A program made the translations under genes and the position numbers. A DNA stretch of 64,000 bases from Stutzerimonas stutzeri KOS6 (GTDB taxonomy: Bacteria > Pseudomonadota > Gammaproteobacteria > Pseudomonadales > Pseudomonadaceae): positions 360,625-424,624 of the forward strand of contig NZ_KK020677.1 in the NCBI RefSeq assembly GCF_000307775.2. The letters are read 5' to 3'. Below are positions 1-9,650 of this stretch, piece by piece. The notes under the pieces are model-generated. The model saw nothing but the letters and a program-made list of their open reading frames with translations. It was not told where the DNA came from and ran no database searches. Every line of letters starts with the position of its first letter. Within the stretch, counting starts at the first letter, position 1.

Positions 1-2388
1 ATACTGGATGCCGTGCGTAACCTGACTCAGAATGCACTGGTGCATTCCGGCGAAGGCAACGTCACCGCCGAAGCCGGTGGCGACCTGCTGATGACGGCCA
101 ACGGCAGCACCACCGCCACTCTCGGCAACGTCGACTACAGCGCCGTGGGTGATGCGACCATCCAGGACGTCAGTGTCGGTACCGGCGATGTGGTTCTTGC
201 GGCCCAGGGCGACCTAGTGCAGAACGGCACCGTTTCCGTGACCGAAGGTCAGGTGAACGCCGACGCCAATGGTGACCTGAGCATGAGCGTGGGCGCACTG
301 ACCAACGTTGCTGGCAAGGGCGATGTCGCCTACAGCGCTGGTGGCAACCTGCTGATCGACCAGATCCGCACCGCTGACGGCAATGTGGCACTCACCGCCG
401 AAGAAGGTGACATTCAGGTACAAGGCACTGCCGAACGCAACGTTACGGCCAAGCAGCTGACGGCGAACGCTTCGGGCGATATCGGTACCAACGATGCCTT
501 GCGCACCGACGTCGATACCTTGGTTGCCAAGGCCGATAACGGGTCGATCGTGGTCAACGAAGCTGACGGCATCACTCTGGATGACGTGGCAGCTGCCAAT
601 GGCCTCGTGTCGGTGGATGCGGGTGACATCGCCATCCAGCAACTGCAGGGCGACTCCATCGAGCTGGTTTCCAGTGGCAAGGTCGAAACCCTGAGCAATG
701 GTCTGGTCCAGAGCGGCAGCCTGAGCGTCGACGCCGAAACCGGCGTGAACCTGCACACTGCGGTGGACAGCGCCACGGTAACGGTCAACGGCACCGGCGA
801 CCTGACCCTTGCGGAGGACGACGACATCACCCTGACCCGGCTGGTCACCGCCGACGGCGACATCACCGTCACCGCCGGTGGCGACATCGGCGTGAATACG
901 GTCGATGCCGGTAGCCACAACGTAAGCCTGACCTCCAACGGAGGGGCCATCGTCACTGATCAGCCATCGATCTTGCGTCGCCTGTTTGCCCGCATCGCCC
1001 AGGTCACCGGTATCAGCGGTGACCGCGTCGAGCTCAACGCCGCCAGCGGCCTGGGTAACGGCGATCAGGGCGCGCTGCAACTGAGCGCCAATACCATCGA
1101 TGCCAGCACCACCGCCGGCAACGTCGACCTGACGCAATCCCAGGCAGTGACTCTGGAGCACGTCAGTACCGGTAACGGCAACGTGCAGGTGGCAGTCAAC
1201 GACGGCAATGCCGTGGTCGGCGAAGTCAGCGGCAGCGGCGCGGTGAACCTGTCGGTGAATAACGGTCAACTGATCGACGATGGCGATAACAATACGCTCA
1301 TCGAAGGTCAGGACCTGAGTCTGGCCGCCAGCGGTGGTATCGGTGCCGACGGCGCTCTGCAGACGCGGGTGAAGACCCTCGACGCGCAGGTTTCCGGCAG
1401 CGGCAATATTGCCATCGACGAAGCGGACGGCCTGGACAGCCTGACCGTCAACAGCGGCGACGGTGATGTGGCCATCAACAGTGCCAGCGGCGACCTGAAT
1501 GTCGACGTGATCAACGCCGAAGGTCACAACGTCAGCCTGCAGGCTGGCGCCGGTGCCATCCTCGATGTGCAAAACGATGATGTTGATGACATCAACGCCA
1601 ACGGTGTCGAGCTGGTCGCGGCCAACGGTGTGGGTTCCAGCGGTAACGCCTTCGATGTGAACGTGCAGACCCTCGGGGCTGACGGCGGCACCGGCGGTAT
1701 CCGTGTCAACAGCACTTCGAGCGGTACGCTGACCCTGTCGTCGACCTCGGGCGATGCACTCAAGGCCAGCAAGGGCGACATCGTGCTGACCACCGCAGGC
1801 GATCTGCAGGTGGGTGGCAACGTCGAGCACAGCGGCAATGGCAACATCTCGCTGAGCGGTGCGAATGTTGCGCAGAACGCTGACATCACTACCCAAGGCA
1901 GTGGCAACGTCACCGTCAATGGTAGCGGCGCGGTAAACATGGCGGCTGGAACCACCACGTCCACCAGCAACGGTACCGTCACCTACAAGGGCGGCCAGAG
2001 CGTCAGCGTGTCCTCGATCCAGACCTCCAACAAGGCCGGAGGCGGCAAGGTGATCTTCGAAGCGCCGAGGGTGCTCGACAACCTGCCGGGCGTGTCGAAC
2101 GTCAAGGCCTGGGAGGTCACGGTCAACGCCAACAACGGCTCTGCCGGGTTGATCAGAGAGCTGATGGGTAACATCAACGGTTCTGCTCACGTCAACTTGG
2201 ATAACCGTGTGATTGGTGGCAGCCTGGCCGAAAGCCGACGCTTCATGGAGGCCCTGTTGCAGCCGGCGGTGCAGCAGCAGAGCCGTCCGGAGCAGATGTT
2301 CGCGGTCGGTGTGATCAACGAGGCACAGCTCGCTCCGAGCCGAGGCTTCGTGGAGGGTGAGGATGGCGTGATGACCTACAACAAGTAA
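1..2388 (+). CDS. 3' part of a giant filamentous-haemagglutinin-like repeat adhesin (5' truncated by window)
   Basis: The reading frame is open from base 1, so the gene begins upstream of the window; about 795 C-terminal residues are visible. The protein is rich in Gly, Asn, Ala, Val, Ser and Asp with almost no Cys or Lys, and is made of degenerate repeats of the type GDV-x-L-x-A-x-GD-L, typical of parallel beta-helix adhesins exported by the two-partner (TpsA) route or similar. The last 60 residues are non-repetitive and lack an LPXTG, autotransporter barrel or type I RTX signal, so any secretion signal must lie upstream. Family membership is inferred from composition and repeat pattern. A strong terminator follows at once, so it ends its transcription unit. 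Confidence 0.75.
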   Translation: MLDAVRNLTQNALVHSGEGNVTAEAGGDLLMTANGSTTATLGNVDYSAVGDATIQDVSVGTGDVVLAAQGDLVQNGTVSVTEGQVNADANGDLSMSVGALTNVAGKGDVAYSAGGNLLIDQIRTADGNVALTAEEGDIQVQGTAERNVTAKQLTANASGDIGTNDALRTDVDTLVAKADNGSIVVNEADGITLDDVAAANGLVSVDAGDIAIQQLQGDSIELVSSGKVETLSNGLVQSGSLSVDAETGVNLHTAVDSATVTVNGTGDLTLAEDDDITLTRLVTADGDITVTAGGDIGVNTVDAGSHNVSLTSNGGAIVTDQPSILRRLFARIAQVTGISGDRVELNAASGLGNGDQGALQLSANTIDASTTAGNVDLTQSQAVTLEHVSTGNGNVQVAVNDGNAVVGEVSGSGAVNLSVNNGQLIDDGDNNTLIEGQDLSLAASGGIGADGALQTRVKTLDAQVSGSGNIAIDEADGLDSLTVNSGDGDVAINSASGDLNVDVINAEGHNVSLQAGAGAILDVQNDDVDDINANGVELVAANGVGSSGNAFDVNVQTLGADGGTGGIRVNSTSSGTLTLSSTSGDALKASKGDIVLTTAGDLQVGGNVEHSGNGNISLSGANVAQNADITTQGSGNVTVNGSGAVNMAAGTTTSTSNGTVTYKGGQSVSVSSIQTSNKAGGGKVIFEAPRVLDNLPGVSNVKAWEVTVNANNGSAGLIRELMGNINGSAHVNLDNRVIGGSLAESRRFMEALLQPAVQQQSRPEQMFAVGVINEAQLAPSRGFVEGEDGVMTYNK

Positions 2389-2402
2389 GTCACCACGTTG
2401 TG

Positions 2403-2437
2403 AAAAAGGCCGCCGGGTTTGCCCGGCGGCCTTTTTT
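2403..2437 (+). terminator. Rho-independent terminator of the adhesin gene
   Basis: A GC-rich stem (GGCCGCCGGG pairing with CCCGGCGGCC) with a short T-rich loop is followed by a run of six T, 15 bases after the stop codon. Confidence 0.9.
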
Positions 2438-2468
2438 CAGTTCTGTACTTTTTGCTTGCCCGGACCGC

Positions 2469-2496
2469 TACATGGGGGCGAGCTTGCCAGCGAAGC
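2469..2496 (+). repeat. REP-like half element
   Basis: The stretch GGGGGCGAGCTTGCCAGCGA resembles the core of the extragenic palindromic repeats common in Pseudomonas (recalled core GGGGGCGAGCTTGCTCGCGA). It is a single, slightly diverged copy with no obvious partner in the window. The rest of 2438-2866 holds no convincing gene; a 94-codon frame here lacks a ribosome site and protein-like composition. Confidence 0.35.
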
Positions 2497-2866
2497 ATCG
2501 TGAATACGCTTCCTCACCCGACTGCCGATAACTTGCGCTGTGCTGTTTCCCGGCAGGGATCATCCCCCGCTCGACCATTCGCTCAAAAACTTTATCGAAA
2601 GGCTACGTCGTGCTTCATGATCGCTCTGGACGGGCGGCTGTATAAGGCTGCTGGAGACAAGGTCAGTCTGCTCCGGCGCCGGAGCAGACACTTGCCTGGC
2701 TGATGGCAGGCATCTTCGTGCGCGCTGTGGCTCGGTCTGTTGGCCGGGTTCTGCCGCACGGTTCCTGTCCTTGCAGGTGGTCGATGTTAATCTAACGGCG
2801 CATTCAGGGCGGTGCTCGCGAGGGCGCCGGGACCGTCCTGGTAATTGTTAAGAGAAGGAAGTACCT

Positions 2867-3520
2867 ATGAAAAAGCTGAACATGAGCGCTGTCGCCGCGG
2901 GTCTCGCCCTGCTGGCCGGTTGCACCAGCAACCCCTATACCGGTGAGCAGCAGGCGGGCAAGGCCGGCATCTATGGCGGCATTGGTGCCATCAGCGGTGC
3001 AGTCATCGGCGCGGCGACTTCAAGCAAAAAGGATCGCACCAAGGGTGCCCTGATCGGTGCTGCGGTTGGCGGTGCTGCCGCCGGTGGCTATGGCTATTAC
3101 GTTGACACGCAGGAAGCCAAGTTGCGCCAGACCCTGCAGGGCACCGGGGTTCAGGTACAGCGCGACGGTGACAACCTGACGCTGATCATGCCGGGCAACA
3201 TCACCTTCGCCAGTAACTCGGCCGATATTTCCAGCACCTTCTATCCGACGCTGAATTCGCTGGTGCAGGTGTTCAGGGAGTTCGACAAGAACGGCGTCGA
3301 TATCGTCGGTCATACCGATAGTACGGGATCGCTGCAGCTGAACCAGGACCTGTCCAACCGCCGCGCGCAAAGCGTTGCATCGTACCTGGTGGGCAATGGC
3401 GTGGCGGCGGCGCGAATTTCGTCCTACGGCGCCGGTCCGAGCCAGCCGGTTGCCAGCAACGACACGGCAGCCGGCCGTGCTCAGAATCGCCGTGTCGAGA
3501 TCAATCTTCGTCCGCTGTAA
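2867..3520 (+). CDS. OmpA-family lipoprotein with glycine zipper (YiaD-like)
   Basis: A 217-residue outer-membrane lipoprotein. Residues 1-18 form a signal peptide ending in the lipobox LAGC, with Cys19 as the acylated residue. Residues 31-80 are a glycine-zipper segment (GGIGAISGAVIG and GALIGAAVGGAAAGG). Residues 105-215 are an OmpA C-terminal peptidoglycan-binding domain; Asp151 in GHTDSTGS and Arg166 in NRRAQSV match the positions that contact diaminopimelate. Length fits YiaD (about 219). The start is supported by the purine-rich site AGAAGGAAG just upstream. It probably tethers the outer membrane to peptidoglycan; a specific physiological role cannot be read from the sequence. Confidence 0.88.
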   Translation: MKKLNMSAVAAGLALLAGCTSNPYTGEQQAGKAGIYGGIGAISGAVIGAATSSKKDRTKGALIGAAVGGAAAGGYGYYVDTQEAKLRQTLQGTGVQVQRDGDNLTLIMPGNITFASNSADISSTFYPTLNSLVQVFREFDKNGVDIVGHTDSTGSLQLNQDLSNRRAQSVASYLVGNGVAAARISSYGAGPSQPVASNDTAAGRAQNRRVEINLRPL

Positions 3521-3612
3521 CAGCTGATAGGCAACAGGGGCGCAAGGCCCCTGCTGCCGTCGTGATTCAGACGCCATTAATTCGTTTCCCTCTGCGGGCG
3601 TTGAACCTCTCT

Positions 3613-3642
3613 GCGCTATCCGAATCTGACACTGGATAGCGC
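3613..3642. promoter_or_regulatory. Perfect 9-bp inverted repeat upstream of the hybrid kinase
   Basis: GCGCTATCC, a 12-base spacer, then GGATAGCGC, ending 26 bases before the kinase start codon. Its placement suits an operator or a leader hairpin; no regulator is recognised. A separate 7-bp hairpin without T-tract (3535-3553) just after the ompA-like gene may be its weak terminator. Confidence 0.45.
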
Positions 3643-3668
3643 GCCAGTAGTGGCACAGAGGAGGTCGA

Positions 3669-6600
3669 ATGGATGATCGTCCCGCTCTCCATTCCCGCAG
3701 GACCCGGCTGCCAGTACTGGTCGCTCTGGTCCTGATGGCGGGGTTGGGTGGATGGATTGGCTGGCAGTGGCATGTTCAAGAGCAGCGCAGCGAGGCCGAG
3801 CAGGAGCAGCGCTTCATCTTCGCCGTCGATGACATCGAGCACACCCTGCGCGAACGGATGCGAGCCTACGAGATGGTGCTGCGCGGGCTGGCCGGCGTAG
3901 TGGCGGGCAGCGATGAAGTCAGTGCGGACGACTGGACGCGTGCCGCGTACCAGTTGCAGCTGCAGGACTTCTATCCGGGCATCCAGGGCATCGCGCTGGC
4001 CCGGCATGCCACTGCGGCAACCATCGACGGTATGATCGAACGGATCCGCGCGGACGGGCGCGAACGCTTTCGCATGTACCCGCCCGGCGAACGGGACGAG
4101 TATGTCGTCGTCGACTACATCCATCCCGCCGACTGGCGGAATCGCCGAGTGCTGGGCTTCGATCTCTTCAGCGAAGCCACCCGCCGCGAGGCCATCATCA
4201 GCACGCGCGACAGTGGCAATCCGGTGCTCACGGGGCCGCTGCGCCTCAAGCAGGAAACCGAAAAGAACGTCCAGGTAGGCGTGCTGCTGTTTCTGCCGCT
4301 TTATGCCTCTGCCGCCCCGGTCACTACCGAGGAAGAACGCCGGCAGGCCTTCGTTGGAACGCTGCATGGTGCGTTCCGGCTGACCGATCTGATGGAGGGC
4401 ATCCTCGGCTCGCGCAGCCGGATGCTGCAGTTGCAGCTTTACGACGCCGCGAACCCGGATGCCCCGCTGCTGGCCGGGCGGGCTCCGGTCAGCGACGACG
4501 CGGCCTTTCAGCGGGTGCGCAACATCTACATGTATGGGCGCAGCTGGCAGCTTCAGGTCGCCAGCACGCCGGAGTACGAGGCGCTGCTGCGTGACCATAA
4601 CCGCGCCTTCAACCTGGCCGCGGCGCTGACGGCGGCGGTGTTGTTTTCGCTTCTGGTCGGGGGCTACCTGTACCTGCGCGAACGCGCGCTGCGCAGCAGC
4701 CAGGTACTCAGCCTGCAACTGCAGGAGCGAGAGGCGCGTTTTCGCCAGTTAATTGAACAACTGCCGGTCGCGACGCTGCTGTGCAACGCCAGCGGGCGCA
4801 TCGAACTGGCCAACCAGAGCGCCGGGCAATTGCTCGGCAGCACCGCCGAACTGCTCGCCGGCGAGCGTGTCGGTCGCTACGTGCCCGGGGTACTCGGCGA
4901 GCAGATCCTCCGGCAGTTGCGGGAAGCCAGCCAGCTTGAACTGCAGGCCCAGCGGGAGGACGGCAGCCCCATTCCGGTGGCCGTCAGCCTGACCAGTTTC
5001 AGTCACGACGATGCGTTGTACTACGTGCTCAACCTGCTCGATCTGCAGGCGCGGAAGCGTGACGAGGAGCGTTTCCGCAATGTCGTCGAGGCGTCTCCCA
5101 ATGCGTTCGTGCTGGTGGACGGGCACGGTGACATCGTCATGGTCAATCGCCAGACCGAACTGCTGTTCGGCTATAGCCGGCAGGAACTGCTCGGCCAACC
5201 GGTCGAGCTGCTGCTGCCTGAAACGCTACGGGAAGTGCATCGCGGCCTGCGCCAGGATTTCGCCAGGCATCCGGAGCCACGGCGCATGGGCAGCAACCGC
5301 GAGCTGTTCGGTCGTCATCAGGACGGCAGCGCGCTGCCGGTCGAGATCGGCCTGTCGCCGTTGCGCAGCGGCGACGAGCAACTGGTGCAGGCGGTCATCA
5401 TCGATATCAGCCACCGCAAGGCGGCCGAGCGACGGTTGCGTGAACAGGCTGACCAACTGGCTGTGGCCAATCGCTACAAGTCCGAATTCCTCGCCAACAT
5501 GTCCCATGAGCTGCGTACACCGCTGAACAGCATTCTTATTCTCAGCGACCAGCTGCGGCAGAACGGTTCGGGCAACCTCAACGACAAGCAGGTGCGTCAT
5601 GCCGACATCATTCACCGTGCCGGCCACGAGTTGTTGCAACTGATCAACGACGTGCTCGATCTCGCCAAGATCGAGTCCGGGCGCATGCAGCTCAAGCTGG
5701 AGCCGCTGAATCTGCGCGAGCTCTTGACCGAACTGGAGGTTGGTCTGAGGCCGATGGCCGAGCAGAAAGGACTGGTGCTGAAGGTGAATATCGACCCGGA
5801 CGTGCCGTCCGTCCTGAGTTCCGATCGCGCGCGGCTGCAACAGGTCCTGCACAACCTGTTGACCAATGCCTTGAAATTCACCGAGCACGGCGAAGTGGAG
5901 TTGCTGGTGAGCTGCCCGGCAGCCGATCACGCGGCTGAGCAGATGCTGCAGCTACAGGTGCGTGACACGGGCATCGGTATCGCCAAGGACCAGCAGGAGC
6001 GCATCTTCCAGGCGTTCCAGCAGATCGATGGTTCGATCAGTCGGCAGTACGGCGGTACCGGTTTGGGGCTGGCGATCACCCGACAGCTGGTTGAAGTGCT
6101 GGGTGGGGAGGTTGCCGTCGCGAGCGAGCTTGGCGAGGGGGCCATCTTTACCGTCCGGCTACCCGTGGGCTCGGTACCGGCGACGCCTGCAGCGTCGTTT
6201 TTTCCGCCCCAGCCTCAGCGGCGAGGGCGGGGCCCAGGGCTGTTGATCATCGAGGATGATGCGGATTTCGCATCCGTGGTGGCCGAGGTCGGGCAGAACC
6301 ATGGGTTCACCAGCCTGATCTGCAACACCGGCCAGCAAGGGTTGGAAGCGCTGAAGCGGGAGCACTTCGCCGCGGTGATCATCGATATCCTGCTGCCGGA
6401 TATCAGCGGCTGGCAGGTGCATCGCGAACTGCGCGCCGATGAACGCCATCAAGGCATGCCGGCACTGATCATTTCCTGCGTGCCGCAGCCCCATGACTGG
6501 AACGACGACGGCTCGCGCTATCTGGTCAAACCAGTTGCGCAGGCGGAACTCGAGCGCATCTTCATTGAAATCGCGCGTCATGAGCACAACCCGCTGCGCC

Positions 6601-7388
6601 TTCTGCTGGTGGAGACCGATCCACGGCGCCGGGGTCTGATTCGCGACCATTTCGAACGACTCGGTTACAGCGTCACGCTGGCGGCTACGGGGGGCGGTGC
6701 TCAACTGGCCTATGCCGAGCATGTCTTTTCGGTCGTGGTGGTCGATAACGAACTGGCCGATGGCAACGGCCTGGGTCTGCTGGACGCTCTGGAGCGGGTC
6801 CGCTCGCTACGAGGGGTTACGGTGCTGCTGACCAGCGAGGAGCCGCTGTCAGACGTAGATCAACGACGACTACGCCAGTATTCGGGGACGGTAATAGCCA
6901 AGTCGGAAGCCGTGGAACGCATGGGCGACGTCCTGCGGCCGCAGCCTGCGCCGTTATCATCCGACGCTGCCGCCGCGCTGCAACTGGCTGCACCCGGACG
7001 AAGGGTGTTGCTGGTGGATGAAGACGTGCGCCTGATCTATTCGTTGACTGCTCAGCTCGACCAGTTGGGTCTACAGGTGGTCCCGGCGACCAGTGCCGAA
7101 GAGGCCATCCAGCGGTTCGAGGCCGATGCCTTCGATCTGGTACTGCTGGACATGCACCAGCCAGGGGTGGAAGGTCCCGAGCTGGCGCGACGACTCAGGC
7201 AGGAGCATGGTTGCCAGGTGCCGATCGTGGCGCTGGCCGGCGCCGATGAAGTGGGGGCACCCGAGCATTACCTTGCCGCGGGTGCGGACGATGTGCTGGT
7301 CAAACCGGTCGAAGACGTGGCGCTGCTGGAGCTGCTGCGGCTCTGGCTGGGTCTGGAGCAGGCCGCGGCCGATGCGGAAGAGGAGTAG
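3669..7388 (+). CDS. CHASE-PAS-PAS hybrid sensor histidine kinase with three receiver domains
   Basis: A 1239-residue inner-membrane kinase. Order: transmembrane helix about 16-34; periplasmic CHASE-type domain about 60-300; second helix about 312-334; two PAS domains about 360-465 and 475-585; HisKA with phospho-acceptor His613 in MSHELRTPLNS; HATPase with N box LLTNALKFT and G boxes DTGIGIA and GGTGLGL; then three receivers near 855-965, 975-1085 and 1110-1228. Receiver 1 keeps Asp906 (IIDILLPD) and the Lys. Receiver 2 is divergent (VETD acidic cluster, Lys without following Pro). Receiver 3 has Asp1161 but Ala in place of the conserved Thr/Ser (IVALAG). Start supported by GAGGAGG. The downstream REC-GGDEF-EAL gene is a plausible output partner. 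Ligand unknown. Confidence 0.93.
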   Translation: MDDRPALHSRRTRLPVLVALVLMAGLGGWIGWQWHVQEQRSEAEQEQRFIFAVDDIEHTLRERMRAYEMVLRGLAGVVAGSDEVSADDWTRAAYQLQLQDFYPGIQGIALARHATAATIDGMIERIRADGRERFRMYPPGERDEYVVVDYIHPADWRNRRVLGFDLFSEATRREAIISTRDSGNPVLTGPLRLKQETEKNVQVGVLLFLPLYASAAPVTTEEERRQAFVGTLHGAFRLTDLMEGILGSRSRMLQLQLYDAANPDAPLLAGRAPVSDDAAFQRVRNIYMYGRSWQLQVASTPEYEALLRDHNRAFNLAAALTAAVLFSLLVGGYLYLRERALRSSQVLSLQLQEREARFRQLIEQLPVATLLCNASGRIELANQSAGQLLGSTAELLAGERVGRYVPGVLGEQILRQLREASQLELQAQREDGSPIPVAVSLTSFSHDDALYYVLNLLDLQARKRDEERFRNVVEASPNAFVLVDGHGDIVMVNRQTELLFGYSRQELLGQPVELLLPETLREVHRGLRQDFARHPEPRRMGSNRELFGRHQDGSALPVEIGLSPLRSGDEQLVQAVIIDISHRKAAERRLREQADQLAVANRYKSEFLANMSHELRTPLNSILILSDQLRQNGSGNLNDKQVRHADIIHRAGHELLQLINDVLDLAKIESGRMQLKLEPLNLRELLTELEVGLRPMAEQKGLVLKVNIDPDVPSVLSSDRARLQQVLHNLLTNALKFTEHGEVELLVSCPAADHAAEQMLQLQVRDTGIGIAKDQQERIFQAFQQIDGSISRQYGGTGLGLAITRQLVEVLGGEVAVASELGEGAIFTVRLPVGSVPATPAASFFPPQPQRRGRGPGLLIIEDDADFASVVAEVGQNHGFTSLICNTGQQGLEALKREHFAAVIIDILLPDISGWQVHRELRADERHQGMPALIISCVPQPHDWNDDGSRYLVKPVAQAELERIFIEIARHEHNPLRLLLVETDPRRRGLIRDHFERLGYSVTLAATGGGAQLAYAEHVFSVVVVDNELADGNGLGLLDALERVRSLRGVTVLLTSEEPLSDVDQRRLRQYSGTVIAKSEAVERMGDVLRPQPAPLSSDAAAALQLAAPGRRVLLVDEDVRLIYSLTAQLDQLGLQVVPATSAEEAIQRFEADAFDLVLLDMHQPGVEGPELARRLRQEHGCQVPIVALAGADEVGAPEHYLAAGADDVLVKPVEDVALLELLRLWLGLEQAAADAEEE

Positions 7389-7507
7389 GGCGTGCGACAT
7401 GCCGGACAATGGGGTCTCAGGGCCGTGGCTCAGTTGCTTTCGTGCGCGGTGCATGAGCCCATCGTGTTCATTACCGACAGCCCTGTGCTGCCGGCCGGAG
7501 GTTGGCG

Positions 7508-9640
7508 ATGACGCAGACGCAGCTTAAGACCAGGCCACGCAGTCGTACGCTGCTGGTAGTCGATGATCGTGAGGCCAATCTGGTGGCAATGGAGGCGCTG
7601 CTGGGCGACGGCGACTGGCAGGTACATACCGTCAACTCCGGTGAGGCGGCGCTCAAGGCGCTGCTCGAACGGGATGTCGAACTGGTTCTGCTGGACGTGC
7701 AGATGCCCGGCATGGATGGCTTCGAAGTCGCCCGACTGATGCGCGGCAGCCCGCATACGCGTTACACGCCGATCATCTTCGTTTCGGCCATTGCCCATAC
7801 GCGCGATTCGGTATTGCGCGGTTATGCCACCGGAGCGGTGGATTTCATCCTCAAGCCGTTCGACCCCCAGGTGCTCAAGCACAAGATCAATACCCTGCTG
7901 GCCCACGAGCATAACCGCCGCGACCTGCAACTGCTCTCGCAACAGCTGGATAGCGCCCGTGCCTTCAACGCCTCGGTGCTGAGTAACGCGGCGGAAGGGA
8001 TCCTGGTGGTCGCCGAGGACGGTTTCATCAGCTTCGCCAATCCGGCGATTGCCGGCATGCTGCATACCCGCGTCGAGGATCTGCAGGGCACGATGCTGCT
8101 GTCACACCTGGCAGCGCCGCAGATGCCGGCCAGTTGGCACGAATCCGATTTCTATCGTTACTGGCGCAGCGGTTCCACGTACCGGCTGCACGAGGCGCAG
8201 TTGCATACCGCCAATGGCTCGACTCTGCCGGTGGCCCTGTCCAGTTCACCGTTGCCACGCCAGCAGCGCTCGATGGTGGTCATCGCCCTGGACATGTCGG
8301 TGGTGCGCAACCTGCACGACCAGCTGGAAACCCAGGCGGTCACCGACTCGCTGACCGGGCTGTTGAACCGGCGCGGTTTCCATCAGGCACTCGAGTCGTC
8401 GCTGGCGCGGGTCGATCGCAACGGCAAGCGGATGGCCATCCTCTACATCGATCTGGATGGCTTCAAACGCATCAACGACTCGCTAGGCCACGACGCCGGT
8501 GACGAGATCCTGTGCAAAGTGGCGCGCCTGCTGGAAACCTGCATGCGTCCGTACGACATCATCGCGCGCATGGGCGGCGATGAGTTCACCGCACTGCTGG
8601 ATTCCCTCGACCAGCCGGAGGACGCCGCGCGTGTCGCGGAAAAGCTGATCGAGCTGATCTCGGTGCGGCACCGGATCGACGGTACCGAGGTTACCCTCGG
8701 TGCCAGCATCGGCATTGCGCACTTTCCCGATTGCGGGGTCAGCGTCGACCAGTTGCTGCGCTCGGCGGACATGGCGATGTACGAGGCCAAGCGTGCCGGT
8801 CGCCGGCAGTACCGGTTCTTTTCCAACGATATGAACGAGCGGGCGCACGCGCGGCTGATGATGGAGGAAAACCTGCGCAGCGCCACCGACCGCAACGATT
8901 TCGAACTGCTCTATCAGCCGCAGATCATCCTCGACAGCGGGGCACTGCGCGGCTTCGAAGGCCTGCTGCGCTGGCCGCAGGGCGAGGCCGGCGAGAATCA
9001 GCCGGGCGTATTCATCCCGCTACTGGAAGAGACCCGGCTGATCGAGCGCGTGGGGGACTGGGTGCTGCGCGAGGGCATGAACCAGCATTCGCAGTGGCTG
9101 TCGGCGCTTGGCAGCGATCTCGTGCTCAGTCTCAACGTCAGCCCGGTGCAGTTCAGTCGTGCCGGGCTGTTCGATTCGCTTCGGCGGCTGCTCGACGAAT
9201 TCCAGCTGAACCCCGCCCAGCTCGAGCTGGAGGTCACCGAAGGCACGCTCATGCAGGACCTCGAGCAGAGCTGCGAGAAGCTGCGTCAGTTGCGCAAGCT
9301 CGGGGTGCGGGTGGCGATTGACGATTTCGGCACAGGCTATTCGTCATTGGCCTATCTGCGCCATTTCGAGCTGGATACGCTGAAGATCGACCGCTTGTTC
9401 ATCTCCAACATGCTTGACTCGCCGCGCGACGCTGCGGTCGTCAGCACCATCATCGATCTGGGCCGCAACCTGGGCCTGGAGGTGGTTGCCGAGGGCGTGG
9501 AGACCCTCGCTCAGCGCGATTGGCTGGTGGAAAACGGTTGTGATGTCATGCAGGGCTTTCTGGTATCTCCCGCTGTAAACGCTGAGCAGGCCCGCGCGTT
9601 TCCCGCCCGGTTCGCCTGGGAGCCAGCCCTGAACCGGTAG
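7508..9640 (+). CDS. REC-PAS-GGDEF-EAL cyclic-di-GMP response regulator
   Basis: A 710-residue soluble regulator. The N-terminal receiver (about 12-130) has the acidic pair VVDD, the acceptor in LLDVQMPG and Lys in LKPFD. A PAS domain (about 150-260) precedes GGDEF (residues 356-360, intact), with an inhibitory I-site RPYD exactly five residues before it. The EAL domain starts with GFEGLLRW (Glu484), so the signature reads EGL; LNVSPVQF, VTEGTLM, IDDFGTGYSSL and AEGVET are retained, so phosphodiesterase activity is likely. The frame also allows TTG at 7502, but GGAGG at 7497-7501 sits six bases before the ATG at 7508. It lies 119 bases after the hybrid kinase and is probably co-transcribed with it. 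Confidence 0.92.
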   Translation: MTQTQLKTRPRSRTLLVVDDREANLVAMEALLGDGDWQVHTVNSGEAALKALLERDVELVLLDVQMPGMDGFEVARLMRGSPHTRYTPIIFVSAIAHTRDSVLRGYATGAVDFILKPFDPQVLKHKINTLLAHEHNRRDLQLLSQQLDSARAFNASVLSNAAEGILVVAEDGFISFANPAIAGMLHTRVEDLQGTMLLSHLAAPQMPASWHESDFYRYWRSGSTYRLHEAQLHTANGSTLPVALSSSPLPRQQRSMVVIALDMSVVRNLHDQLETQAVTDSLTGLLNRRGFHQALESSLARVDRNGKRMAILYIDLDGFKRINDSLGHDAGDEILCKVARLLETCMRPYDIIARMGGDEFTALLDSLDQPEDAARVAEKLIELISVRHRIDGTEVTLGASIGIAHFPDCGVSVDQLLRSADMAMYEAKRAGRRQYRFFSNDMNERAHARLMMEENLRSATDRNDFELLYQPQIILDSGALRGFEGLLRWPQGEAGENQPGVFIPLLEETRLIERVGDWVLREGMNQHSQWLSALGSDLVLSLNVSPVQFSRAGLFDSLRRLLDEFQLNPAQLELEVTEGTLMQDLEQSCEKLRQLRKLGVRVAIDDFGTGYSSLAYLRHFELDTLKIDRLFISNMLDSPRDAAVVSTIIDLGRNLGLEVVAEGVETLAQRDWLVENGCDVMQGFLVSPAVNAEQARAFPARFAWEPALNR

Positions 9641-9650
9641 CGGGCCGAAC

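Noticed and set aside
214-2190. 658-codon antisense frame across the adhesin gene
   Set aside because: High-GC shadow of the repeat-rich sense gene; composition is not protein-like and no ribosome site is present.
2419-2703. 94-codon plus-strand frame after the adhesin terminator
   Set aside because: No ribosome site, unlike any family, overlaps a REP-like element.
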